A DNA stretch of 64,000 nucleotides. Source: Arcuatula senhousia. Taxonomy: Eukaryota > Mollusca > Bivalvia > Mytilida > Mytilidae. The translations under genes were made by a program, and so were the position numbers. Location: positions 41,551,717-41,615,716 of the forward strand of contig OZ020305.1 of NCBI GenBank assembly GCA_963971305.1, written 5' to 3'. Of the stretch, positions 12,880 through 24,032 are shown in pieces. The stretch's first letter is position 1, and every line of letters begins with the position of its first letter. The notes under the pieces were generated by a model. It was not told the origin of the DNA, did no database searches, and saw only the letters and a program-made list of their open reading frames with translations.

Positions 12880-13820
12880 AGCTCACCTGTCCAAAGGTCA
12901 TTTGATGCTATGCCATCACTATAAGTACGTCGTCGTTTGTTGTCGACCGTCGTCGTCCGTTATTAATTTCAAAAATCTTCTCTTCTTAAACAATTAAACC
13001 AATATTATATTGTCTGAAACTTTGCAGGAATTATTTATGACATATTGGCAACAAATGATCCTCATTTTGAAAAGAATTACCAAAAATAAACATGGATAAA
13101 TCACTTAAAATTGCTTTTATATCAGCAACTATAACAGATAGAAAAAAAATCGAAGGATTTTTGGTTCTTAAGAATCAAATGCTCAACAAAAATATTCATT
13201 TTGTTGAAGTTTTCAGATTACCACTTATAGGGGTTTTGGTCCTTTTAAAGGTCAGAATAACAATTTTCATGCTTTTTGTCTTTCTAAAGAATAAATACTA
13301 TTAAAGATAGGGACAAGCTTTTGTTTGTTTAAACCTTCAGCTTATTAGTTTAAACATATTTATTTATCCTGGATTGGGAAACAAGCTTAATGCTTATGTA
13401 AATCCCTCTCCAGCTAGCAGCTTGCGAGTGTGGCCTTTGCAGCGGCCCCCATTGAGCCTACTCTTATCGAACTCTACAAAGGGGTCTTTAACGTGCATGG
13501 GGTATTGCTCTTCACATACACGGGACAACCTTTTTCGTCCCTTCCGAAGGACTAGCATCGTTCCTTGAGACCATCCTCGCAAATGGTGTCAAGAGAGAGT
13601 CGGAAAATTGGTTCATGAAATTTTCACCCCGGACGAGGATCGAACCACGAACCTTGGTGTTAGTAGCCCGACGCGTTAACCACTACACCACCGGCTCTCT
13701 TCAGCTTATTAAGCTCTTCAAATGTCTCCATTTAGTCGAAATTGTCAGATGATTTTACATAAAAGAGATTCTTATGGCTAGAGGCCAGATAAGCGATCCA
13801 GGTTCTTGGGTGCTTCTTGT
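12880..13820 (+). mobile_element. Tandem-repeat element, family c, interrupted by a SINE
   Basis: The left end reads AGCTCACCTGTCC, followed by the GTC-rich microsatellite and a TTCAAAAATCTTCTC block. The right end has CCAGATAAGCGATCCAGG and a degraded terminal hairpin at about 13790-13820. The element is split by the SINE at 13348-13698. Confidence 0.65.
13348..13698 (-). mobile_element. tRNA-derived SINE with 13-bp target duplication
   Basis: Flanked by a perfect 13-bp direct repeat CTTCAGCTTATTA (13335-13347 and 13699-13711). Read on the minus strand, the head (13698 to about 13625) has an A-box-like TGGTGTAGTGGTTA and a B-box-like GGTTCGATCC, so it derives from a tRNA. The body has a conserved CACGTTAAAGACCCC block and the 3' end lies in TTTATCCAGG-type sequence towards 13360. 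Copies or fragments occur at 20090-20400 and 51604-51694. The body resembles known metazoan SINE central domains, but I do not name the family. Confidence 0.8.
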
Positions 13821-14429
13821 TGTGTTTACTGATTTTTCCTTGCCCTTTCAGACATTAGATATTCAGATGCTCCATTGGTACAGGTCCTTTTATTTCTTTT
13901 AAGAGGCTGTCCAAGCAAAACTCGGGCAATAGCTTGCACATGACAAATTTTGTTTTTCACAATTTTTCATTGATTTTACATCAGGTTAACATCCATTCCC
14001 CAAAACAAATGCAGACTTTGGGTTTATTGAAGTGATAACGTAGATATAATTTATATAGAATGCATTGAAAATATGCAGAAAAGGGGAGATAACTCTTGCA
14101 TATTTGCCAAATTTAGTTGTTTGGTCATGAACTTTTAGGCTGAATCAAAAGTCATCCATGTTGCTTTCAAACGAATCATGGTGATTTTTGTTTTACATAT
14201 GAGCCCAACAATACATTAAAACATTTAAATTGCTGGGATAAAAGTCTTCATGTGCCTGATTCTGTAGGTTTTTGCCTGATTTCTACATGGACAGCATCTT
14301 AAATGTTTAATGTCTGATGTTGTTTCGTGATGTCTAGTTGGTGATAATACAGTCATTACCATTACGAAAAATCTTCCGAATTTGGACACGAATCTGCCAA
14401 CAGGTATGTAATTATTGAAATTTCCGAAA

Positions 14430-15975
14430 GTCTAAAAAAATTAAAATACCAAAACGCAGGCATAAACAGTTAATTTTGATATGCTTTATATCGATTTTTC
14501 AAGTAGTAACCTCTCAACAGTAGCATTTAAATCAAAACATTGGAAGTTCAAATTCCAAAACTGTTGAAAACGAAAAGTACTCAAAACCAAAACGTTCGAA
14601 CAAGGAAGCCAAATCCAGCACCGAGGATATCGACCATGTGCATTACAAGGAAAGAAAACTGGTTTTTTAAACAATTTTGAATTTAAAAATCGGAAACTTC
14701 CGCTATTCAAAATTAAAAAGTGGTTTAAAACACTCTCCTTGTATTGCTCATGGTCGATATCATTGGTGGTGGAATTTATTTTCATGTTTGAATGTGAAAG
14801 GTTTGAGTACTTTTCATAATATACTAGTATTTTGATTTTTTTCTCCTAATATTTTGATCCCAATGCTGCTGATGAGAGGTTACTCCTTAAAATACGCCTG
14901 TACATCATAACTAAATTACCCCTTTTTATACCACTTTGGTAATTTGTATTTTGGGTCGATATCCACTGCTGGTGGACCAGAGGTCCCCTAGGGTAATCAC
15001 AAGCTGGTAGATTATGTAGTCAGACCTGCCTGACACAAATTTACCAACACATATCTTTTTAATATTGAAATTTCCGATTGTCTAAATTCAAAAAATTGTT
15101 TAAAAAACAAGGTTTCTTTCATTGTTATGCACATAGTCGTTATCCTTGGTGCTGGATTTTGCTTCCCCGTTTGAACGTTTTAGGTTTGACTACTTATCAT
15201 TAAATACTCATGGTTTTTGGCCTTCTAAAGTGTCGATTCAAATAATGTTGATGAGAGCTTAATCCTTGAAATATGCATGTACAGCTTAACCAAATTCTTT
15301 TCAAACCACTTTTTCTTTGGTATTTTGTAAAAGAAGAGAGGCAAAGGTGTACCAAAGGTAATCAAATATCATTATACCGAAAAACACAGAGACAAAATCG
15401 GTAGACAGAAAACATCACAACGAAACAAACTACACGACAACAACAATAACATAAACATAACAGCAAAATGGCATTCAGCAACGTGAACTCAAGTCGAAAC
15501 GAAAGTGAACTCAGGTGCTCCAGAAGAGTAAGCAGTTCCTGCTTGCTAAAGCTCACCAGTCATGTTGCCTAAGATCGATTTAGTGTTGATCAAATCCGGA
15601 AATTACCCATTTTTATACCACTTTGGAATTTTGTATTTTGAAACCAGTGGGTTTATAACTGCGATGGTGTACAAAAGGTCCCCGAGGGTAATAATAAGTT
15701 TGGTAGTCAGATTGACTGACACGAATTTACCAACACATATTTTTATTATTGAAATTACAGATTGTCTTTAATTGAAAAATTGTTTAAAACATTAGATTTC
15801 TTCCCTTGAATTGCACATGGTCGAATTCCTCTGTGCTGGATTTGGCTTCCCTGTTTGAGCGTTTCAGGTTTGAATCCTTTTCAATAAATACTTTTATACT
15901 TTTGGTTTTCGGTTTTCCAATGTTTTGATTCATAAATATGCATGTACATCATAACCAAATTGCACTGTTCTTTTT
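14430..15975. repeat. Cluster of a palindromic dispersed repeat (family R2)
   Basis: Repeated blocks include AAAACCAAAACGTTCGAACA, GGAAGCCAAATCCAGCACCG and GATATCGACCATGTGCATT. The half from about 14440 to 14690 is approximately the reverse complement of about 14700-14930, making a long imperfect inverted repeat. Further diverged copies follow at about 15020-15330 and 15590-15975. A segment at 16030-16140 is almost identical to 14770-14880. Related copies occur at 29430-29720, twice at 40327-40921, and weakly at 59280-59440. A piece of another repeat (R1) lies at about 15365-15600. Open frames here are repeat-derived. Confidence 0.65.
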
Positions 15976-15984
15976 AACCACTTT

Positions 15985-16620
15985 TACTTTTGAATGAGTG
16001 AGTTGGTGTTTTACGCAAGTGCAACGCTATATATGTTTATTTTCATGTTTGAATGTGAAAGGTTTGAGTACTTTTCATAATATACTAGTATTTTGATTTT
16101 TTTCTCCTAATATTTTGAGCCCAATGCTGCTGATGATCAAAAATGTGAGGCATAAAGTATGTGACATGACACCTTTAGCGCTGACAAATGAACATGAAAA
16201 GGATGATAAAATGAACATGAAATGATGATGATAAATGAAATATGGGGGTGTGAAGGGAAAGATAGGACCGGAAAATTTTGAAGAACCACAGAAAAAGGGG
16301 AGAAGTGGGTTGGGGCGGAAAATTTAGCCTATGTCATGTATGTGGTGCACTACTTGGCGGTCCACAAAGGGGTCTTTTACTTGCATGAAGCGTGGCACTC
16401 TCCACACGCGTTGGCCCACTATGGTAAGCGGCCAGGGTTTTCGTATTATAGACCTGACAACCCGGCCACCCTATTTAGCCACCTAGGGTACACACTTGGT
16501 CGCTCAGTGGGCTGAGCACTTACCCGACGTCAGAATTCCAAGACCTTTAGTCGCCTCTTACAACAAGCTAGGCTCTGCTGCGGATCTATTCGCCACCCGA
16601 GCCCCGCACGGGACTTTTGT
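15985..16620 (-). repeat. Molluscan SINE-like dispersed repeat (copy 2)
   Basis: The left end GAGTGAGTTGGTGTTTTACG is the reverse complement of a tail of GTAAAAC...ACTCACTC type. The right part contains CGCCTCTTACAACAAGCTAG and ends in GCCCCGCACGGG. On the minus strand this gives a head with TTGTAAGAGGCGA and a tail of short ACTC repeats, as in a SINE superfamily common in molluscs. The R2-derived insert noted at 16030-16140 interrupts it. Confidence 0.6.
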
Positions 16621-16639
16621 ATTTTGAAAATAGGCAAAA

Positions 16640-17389
16640 ATGTGAGGCTTAATTTGAGCTCATAGTCATACTGTGACCAATAGCACGATTAGTGGACACC
16701 TTAATATGAAATTATCATGCTGAATAAAAACAAAAGGTTTCATTATCTTTTGGGTTTTTTTGTTTTGTTTTTTGTTTTTGTTTTGGTTTTGTTTTTTTTG
16801 CCATGGGCGTCGTTGGTTTCGTCTTTTTCTATACTTTACGATTTGAGTGCATCTATGGTATTTACGTTTGCATTATTATCAGCATCGGCGGATAAGAAAA
16901 AGGCAAACAAAAAAATTCATTGGATCGGTAATGTAATTACATTTATATCATCTATCAAAGACAAACGTACGATATTCAAAAATATGAAAAAAACATAACG
17001 TAGAAAAATATAAATCACGTAGCAACTCTATAAACATCAGTAAGCGAATAGCAAAGGCCAAGCTAAATGCTAGGTATACATACGTTCTGACTCAAAAACA
17101 AGAAACAAGAACAGTAAACCAAGCATCGTTCAAACGTTTATTCTCCTGTCCTAAGATCGACAATTAATGCTATTGAACTAGTTGTAACGAATGTTTGTCA
17201 TGGGCTACATATTCAATATGCGAATTAGAATGTAAAGTATTTCAACGTTGCGCATTTGTCAAGTATATAGTATGTGACATGACACCTTAAGCACTGACAA
17301 AATAACCTTAAACAGATGGACTTAATACGCAATATGTTACAGTTGTCTAACAAAATGTGTACACGCAAAGTTCCTCTTGAATGTGTCAC
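16640..17389. other. Region downstream of the K+ channel gene, no other gene
   Basis: Contains a T-rich low-complexity stretch near 16750-16800 and a short duplicated block (GTATGTGACATGACACCTTA) near 17267 that is also at about 16158. The first part of this interval probably includes the channel's 3' untranslated region on the minus strand. Confidence 0.5.
17137..17142 (-). terminator. Candidate poly(A) signal for the K+ channel gene
   Basis: TTTATT on the plus strand reads AATAAA on the minus strand, about 250 bp past the stop codon at 17390. Position and orientation fit, but such hexamers are common in AT-rich DNA. Confidence 0.3.
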
Positions 17390-19484
17390 TTATCTCCAGA
17401 GGGTTGACACTTTTGATGATGAATCATTATTTTTGTCCATAGTTACCACATTACTACCTGGTCGACTTGTTTTATTGTTTTCTTTCATATTTAAATTTGC
17501 AACACCATAAAGAGCCATGAATGATTCCACAAAAATAGGCAAAAGAAGCGAAATCAAAAGCACACCACACACCGCGCATATAGCACAAGCTGTTTTTCCG
17601 ATGTATGTCTTTGGAGTTATGTCACCATATCCAGTTGTTGTCATGGTAACGATACCAAGCCACCATCCATCTGGGATGTTCCGAATAGCAGATTTTTCTT
17701 CGGCAAGGTATACGATATTGGCGAACATGAAAATTCCAATGGTAAGATAAAGCAACAGAACGAGCAAGTCTTTGAAGTTGTGAATTAAAGAATATTTCAG
17801 AACTTGAATAGTCCTGAAGTGTTGACAATACCTCACTAGACGCAACAAGCGGAGAACTTGAAGGTGTTCCAGCACGTTCTTCAGCACTGTATTTTGGTGG
17901 GTCTTCGTACAATGAATAATACCTAGAGCTACGTAGGCAGAAATGATGGATAGAATATCAGCAATATTAATGATGGATTTGAAATATTGCTTCAATGATG
18001 GCGTACTGATCAAACGCAGTAACAGTTCTATAGTGAAAAAAGTAGTAGTAATGTATTCGACCGTCATGAAGATGTTGGTTTTTACTGTAGTTTCCGGTAA
18101 CGTATCTGGCAAAGTATGATTATCATCTTCACCTTCTATCGTGAAGTAACTATCGTGTAAAATGATACTTTCACAATCTACAGACAGAAATTCTGTTTCT
18201 TCTTCGATAAATTCATCAAACTCGTCTCTATAATATTCTTGTATCTCACATGGACTTAGGTATCGACGGTTGTATGAGAGAGTGCTCAATGATATGGTGA
18301 CGATTGAAGCCAGAACGAAAGATATCCCAATCACCAAAAATATCTGTAAAATTGTAAGTTTAACTTAGCGAGCCGCTGTTGAGAAAAAAGTTGTTAGTTA
18401 TCCTAAATTATTTAATTATGTAATCTCAAAAAGGTGGCATTTTTTAAGAAGAATTAACTCTTTAAAGGGCTCAACGAGCAACATCTTTTTTTCAACAATT
18501 CTTGGAGTTGCAAAAACATTGTACACCTTACATGACAAACATGTTGGCAATCATAAATCAATGAAGAAGTCAATGAAAATATTCTACTCATATCATAGAC
18601 AGTACTCACCATTACCGAGTGATTTTTGGCTGAATATGAGGAAATAAAAAAAAATACAAATAAACCATCCAATCAGAAATTTCAAGAATTTAATTTTCGA
18701 AATCCCAGAATTATGACAACTTTAACTACCAAGAGGTGGATACAGTGGTTGAAGAAACCAGCGTCCACAGTTGATCCTATCCTATCCTATCCCTTAACCT
18801 CAATACATATACTTGACGTCTCCCAAAACGTTTCACAGAATTGTTTTTTTTTGTTTTTTTTTATTTGCGTTAATTTTCCAGATTTCTGTAATAAAATATT
18901 TAACATACTGTCTTTTCTGTCAGTTGTTAAGGGACAGATATTTTTAGCTCGTTTTTAAATGTGGACATCTTTTTCCAACTCAACCTTACATTCTTAAATG
19001 ATAATAGAAAACGTTACATATGTACCTTGGCTGCCAACGTATTGTCCCTGTTGTCTACAATTTTCCAAAGTTTCTGCCTCTTTGTTAGATAAGTTGATGT
19101 TCCTTCATCACTAACATGTTGCTTAAAAAAATTTGCTTTCATATTCAGATCCCCCATAAATTGGAGATACCTGAAAAGACAGCATTGTTCAAGCTCAGTT
19201 GCCGACAGACACCAAAATTCCAATTCTGTCTTGAAAGCTTTAGGACATACTTGCGTAGGAATGTGAAGTTCTCCGGTTTGGTAGTAAGCAAGTACAGCCT
19301 CAAAACATGCAATCGGCCGATCTATCCATATTTCTCCTCCGGTTGTTGTGCTTGCTAACCGACCAAGATATGTATCTGGATATTTTAGGAGAATGTCTCT
19401 TTTAATACGGTAAGTTATTCCCGAAACAAGTAATACAACAACGTTGTTTTCGGTCATCCTTGTGCCAATTTGTATCAGCAACAT
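17390..19484 (-). CDS. Voltage-gated potassium channel alpha subunit (Kv, non-Shaker type)
   Basis: Two exons, 19484-19026 and 18343-17390, with donor GTACAT and acceptor TTTACAG, joined in phase 0 to give about 470 residues. Exon 1 is the cytoplasmic T1 tetramerisation domain with the zinc motif H74-x5-C80-x20-C101-C102, which marks the Kv2/3/4 side of the family rather than Kv1. Exon 2 carries S1 (about 154-175), a very acidic S1-S2 loop, S2 with FFTIELLLR, S3 with D, S4 (about 315-339), the P loop and S6. It should be a plasma-membrane delayed-rectifier-like channel. Oddities: the filter reads TTTGYGD (390-394) where animal Kv channels normally have TVGYGD; the S6 PVP hinge is replaced by LLP (420-422); the fourth regular S4 arginine is Gln (327) and the sixth is Gln (333). 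The frame is intact. The start is either M1 or M10 (MTENN); both lie upstream of T1. Confidence 0.92.
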
Positions 19485-19489
19485 ATATC

Positions 19490-20089
19490 AGAATTATTGT
19501 TCAAAGATATTAATACCGAGCTGACTGCATTAAGTTACATTAATCCCTTGTCAAATAACATTTAAAAATATGCATTGTTACAACTCAAAAGTTAAATCCT
19601 TCAGTTATTCTATTTCATTTGCAGGCATTGATTTTATAGAGAAACTAAAAGGAATTTCACAGAGAAATATGTTTCAATAAAAATCCGACAGTGATTGTAG
19701 ATGTTATCTTGAATTAATAAACTGGTTTTCGTTTCCAATAAACTTTTATCTCCTATTGACAGAAAGGTTGAGCATGCTAACTCGAACAGAGTAGATACTG
19801 AGTGAAATAACAGAATTCAAGTTCTGAATTGTATTTGTTTCAATGTGAGATTGTTCCTAGTAGTCAATTAAGCCTAGCGGTTTCTATTAAGAGGATTAAT
19901 AAAAACATTTTAGCATGCAAATATATATCGACAAAAGTTGACAATTGATACTAGATCATTATAATAAGTAGTCGATCATGTAAAATATTAAACCATGATA
20001 TGGTTTTCCTACCGACAATTTATACAAATATCGGAAGGATCAGTTCGTAGTCTTTTAATAAGCTGTTGAGTAATACATGTAGATCCAGG
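19490..20089. other. Upstream flank of the K+ channel gene
   Basis: AT-rich and without recognisable coding sequence. The channel's promoter (minus strand) must lie at or beyond this stretch, but I see no decisive TATA or initiator element. Confidence 0.4.
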
Positions 20090-20400
20090 TAATCTTACAC
20101 CAGGGTTTGTGGTTCGATCCTCGCCAGGGTTGAATATTGCATGAAACATTTTTCTGACTTTCTCTTGGCACCATTTGCGAGGATGGTCTCAAAGAACGAT
20201 GCTTGAGGGTGTCACAGCCCTTTTGGTACGCGGTATTGAATGGTACCCTAAGCACGTTAAAGATCCCTTTGTAGAGTTTGATAAGAGTAGGTTCAATGGG
20301 GGCCGCTAAAATGACTACATTCACAAACTGTGAACTTGAAAGGGAATCACATACGCATTAAGCTTGTTTTCCAATCCTGGATAAAAGCATGTTTAAACTA
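20090..20400 (+). mobile_element. tRNA-derived SINE, 5'-truncated copy
   Basis: Same family as 13348-13698 in the opposite orientation. It has GTGGTTCGATCCTCG (B box), CACCATTTGCGAGGATGG, GCACGTTAAAGATCCC and a 3' end CCAATCCTGGATAAA. The A-box half of the head is missing or degraded, and no clear target duplication was found. Confidence 0.7.
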
Positions 20401-20457
20401 AAGCTTGATTTATATAATTCGCCAATACATGTTATAGATTACAGTAGTCGACAAAAT

Positions 20458-20996
20458 TCATTTATCAAAAGAGAACCAAGTGACAATCAATGTTCTCCTG
20501 TATGTGTCGTTCTTGCTTACCGTTTCCAAGTACAAATGCGGTATGTTTTTCCCGAAACCAAAGCATCGTAAGGATTCCATTCGAGTAGATAACAACTTCT
20601 CCGCAATTTTGGACAAACAACTTGTCAATGAAATACCCGGTAAGAATTGGGATCTTTCTTGTTTTGGTTTCAACCCTTTGAAAGCGGAAACAGCAGGAAT
20701 ATAACTATTTACCAGTAACAGGTTGAACAAATTACATAAATGTTTGAAAAGTATGTTACACCACATTTTACATGTTCGTATGCAATATTGTCTAGTCCAG
20801 TTGATTTATTGTTTTGTAGACTTCTACAAACTTTTAAGACTTCATCATAGAAAAATGCATCCACATTATCGTTAAAGTTTTCAGAAAAGACCCAGATATC
20901 ATTTCTTTCTTGTTTCATGAATTTTTCTCTGATGCGATCGAGTAGATTTCTGTCCGTGCGAAAAAATTGTTTCAAAGTGATCAACCCGTGCTTCAC
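20458..20996 (-). pseudogene. Non-LTR retrotransposon reverse-transcriptase relic
   Basis: On the minus strand, two overlapping frames give consecutive pieces of a LINE reverse transcriptase. The first (20996-20709) has SLQNNKSTGLDNIAYEHVK, matching the N-terminal RT motif of the form L-K-x-x-K-A-x-G-x-D. The second (20766-20458) has LPGISLTSCLSKIAEKLL, matching the next RT motif (Y-R-P-I-S-L-x-x-x-x-x-K-x-x-E-K). A frameshift separates them near 20709-20766, and the catalytic YxDD region is absent. It is a dead, truncated copy. The clade cannot be fixed from this much. Confidence 0.7.
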
Positions 20997-20999
20997 TTA

Positions 21000-23445
21000 T
21001 TTGATTGCTATTTGTGTAAGATTTTCCATTAATACAAAGTTCTTTACAAACCGCTTTATCTCTCCTACGACATTTTAGTCTTAAGACAACACATAATGTT
21101 GATCGGTGTAAATAGAATATTCAATCTTCACTGCACATTATCTCATAAAGGAATGATATGTCCTGTCAAGTTCTTTTCGGAAGTCACGTTTGCAGTTTTT
21201 GTACCTAGAATAAAGAACGTTGCCACTATCCTTTATTCCACCGTCAGCTTTCCAGTCACCTTTTTTCTTGAAATAATTAAAATTATTTAGTATGAAAATT
21301 ACAATTAATCTGGTGGCAAACTTAGATTTATATTCCCAATCAGATTTTCAACTAAAAGCTGAAATGCATATGGTAATAAAAAAAACTACTCAAATGGATG
21401 TCTGAGATGTCATGTTATTGTAACAATTTCTTTCAAAGGTTTTCAATAATGATAAAGCTACTTAAACTTTACTTACTTATCATGTCCGTCCCCGATGAGA
21501 CATAAGGCTTCAACAAGTTGCCGCCATCTACCTTGGTGAGTCTGTCTTTTGCAAGATACTATGCCTGCCCCGTGAGTAGTCCATGTCTTGCATTTCTGAT
21601 GTGACAGTTCTTCTCTAGGTCGTGCGTTGTCTACCTCTCTTCCTCTTTCCAGAGGTGTCCATGCAGTGAAGGGCAGTCTTAGGAATTCTCTCAGGACCAT
21701 ACGATTTTTATGGGGCTATGGTACATGTAATATTTGAAATAAAAAGGCAGGATGCCAAAATTTAGGAAACAAAAAGGCAGGACAGTGCTTTGAACTAAAA
21801 AAAAGTCAGGATGTGGTGCTTTTAGTTGAAAAAATTATATATATAGAAAGTTTTTAAATAAAAAAAAATGCACGCGCAAAAACAAGCAATTTTTTTGTTC
21901 AATTTTTTTTTTTTCGAAAACCTCACCATAAGTTAAGCAACACCTATACTCACGTTAGTTCAGCGTCTATAATCCTGAAACTTAGTCTATATTTTCTTCC
22001 ACATATTTACAACATTTTCTGATTCTAATCAATCATCGTACAATTTTGGGCTTTTGTAGAATATTCAATATTGGCAAACAAATCAAGCAACCAAAAAATT
22101 GTTGTTTCAGTAACAACCTTTGGGTTGCGTAAATTTAGAGTTTTATTGATTAAAACCATATGTTTTTGGCTCTGTTGTAACAATAAGAATGTAAACATAT
22201 CACATCCAGCATTTTTGGATTGTTTTTTTCCGGTTTGAGACCTTAACATTGTAAAGAAATGAAAGCTTATTTTGCATGACTTTTGCATGACATTGCATGG
22301 TACAAAATGCTGACTTCAGATTTTTACATTTATTGATTTTAAAGGTGTCATTTTGATACTCATACCAAATGATACTCATAAAACCGTTCCGGAAATCTCA
22401 AGGCGGGAAATTTTTAATGGATATTTTTCAGTTTCTCGATATTTTCGTTTAAAAGCATTATTGTGACCTTCTATTGCCGGAAGTAGAAGTTAAGTTTGTC
22501 ATTTTATCAATATGGATGTGGTAACTTACACCAATGGTAAAGTTTTGCCTCACACAAGAACATAGGAATTGCATATTTGCAAGCCAATAACAGATTTTAT
22601 GTATCCAACCCCCCTTTTTATGGATATGTTCTCAATTGAAATGCTTAAGTGACATCTTTTAGGTTTAAACATGTTTTTTAGGGTTAGGAAAAACATTGAA
22701 TTTGTTTAAGACAAAAAATCTTACACGTTTGTAAAAAATTTTCCTTTTTAGCTTTTTTCATACTTTTTATGGTAAAAACTGATTAAGTCCCTTTGTTGGC
22801 CACATTGGATGCAACTTGGGCTTGAAACCAGTTTTTTGTGCTTTTATAGTGATAATTTGTTATGTTTGCATACATTATATGCATTGATAAACTGTTATTA
22901 GTCTACAATTGATATTGACAGTTAAACTTTTTAAACGCTATTTTATCTTAGTTTTTATACCATTTCAAAAAGTTGGATTTTCATGACTTGCATCAAACAT
23001 TTCTGATAAAACATGTTTAGTCCATTACACAATTAGAGTCTATACGTTGAAGTGATTACTTTTTGATTTTCCATCATTTTGTATTATGCGAATATTTCAA
23101 GGCATAAAATGATAATTGTTTTAAAAAGTTGGTGTTGCTTAACTTTGGCGAGGTGTATACATACCCATCTGTACAAATCAAGTGATCGCTTCCCAATATT
23201 TCGTATCATAAACGGGAGGACGGAATTTATTTTCCAATTCCTCCTTTTTATCGTTCAGAAATTGGTGGCCCACATGGAAGAACTTTTTAAATATGTCTTA
23301 AAATAACTTTAAATTTTGCTTGTTTGTAGAAGCTTATTTCATCTTTATTTACCCTTTTATTTGGCCTTCAAGTGCAAAGTTCTCTAGTTACTGTTGCAAT
23401 TGAGTTTAAAAATGAAACTCCATTACCTTCAACTTAAAGAAATTG
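21000..23445. other. Intergenic, no confident gene
   Basis: No splice-bounded conserved exon is seen. A minus-strand open stretch at 21473-21700 is less AT-rich than its surroundings and contains WRQLVEALCLIGDGHD. That is reminiscent of the C-terminal tail of some LINE proteins, but I cannot confirm it. Short GGCAGGA-containing repeats occur near 21745-21810. Confidence 0.4.
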
Positions 23446-23446
23446 A

Positions 23447-23910
23447 ATAGTGAGTGAGTAAGTATAAATGTTTTACGCTCTTGCAACACACGCGATTGAC
23501 ATGAAGAGGGTGATATAAAATGAACCTGACATGATAGTGAGAAATTCGTGATGGGTGGGTAAACAAACGAACAGTTAATTTTTAATACCACGGGAAAAGA
23601 GAAAAAGTGGGTAGGGGCTGACGATCAGGCTTTTCGTATTATAGACCTGACACCTCCGCAGACATGGGTCACTCTATTCAGCTACCTAGAGTACATACCT
23701 CCCTTCGTTCTCTAAAGAACGACGGTCTCGAATGCAGGTCGCTATGTGGGCTGAGCACTTACACGCTGGCTGCATTCGAGACCATCGTTCTTGAGAGAAC
23801 GAACGTATTCCCAGGTAACAGGAACACCGCTCGAACAACAGAATCCCAAGATCCTTGGTCACCTCTTACGACAAGCTCTAGACTCTGCCTCGAGCCTATT
23901 CGTTAGATAA
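23447..23910 (-). repeat. Molluscan SINE-like dispersed repeat (copy 3) with internal hairpin
   Basis: The left end GTGAGTGAGTAAGTA and the right block CACCTCTTACGACAAGCTC match the other copies (5220, 15985). It differs from them by a 32-bp inverted repeat (23706-23737 and 23770-23801, 2 mismatches) enclosing a 32-nt loop that contains the family's GTGGGCTGAGCACTTAC block. Confidence 0.6.
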
Positions 23911-24032
23911 TTAAATAATTGGGAAGATAAAACATGGTGAATTTTATATCTTAAACGCGGATTTAACTTATTTTCTATGTCTATGTAATGTTGAAGAATT
24001 ACATATACTAGAAAAACAAGACCAATCGATGT

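Noticed and set aside
13624..13698. Possible tRNA gene on the minus strand (A- and B-box-like sequences)
   Set aside because: It is the head of a SINE with a 13-bp target duplication and lacks a convincing complete cloverleaf. A second, truncated copy with the same body is at 20.1 kb.
16717..16998. Hydrophobic 93-codon frame resembling a small membrane protein
   Set aside because: The hydrophobicity comes from a T-rich low-complexity tract; no start context, splice context or family match.
17517..17912. Frames overlapping the K+ channel on both strands
   Set aside because: Shadows of the channel's second exon in other frames.
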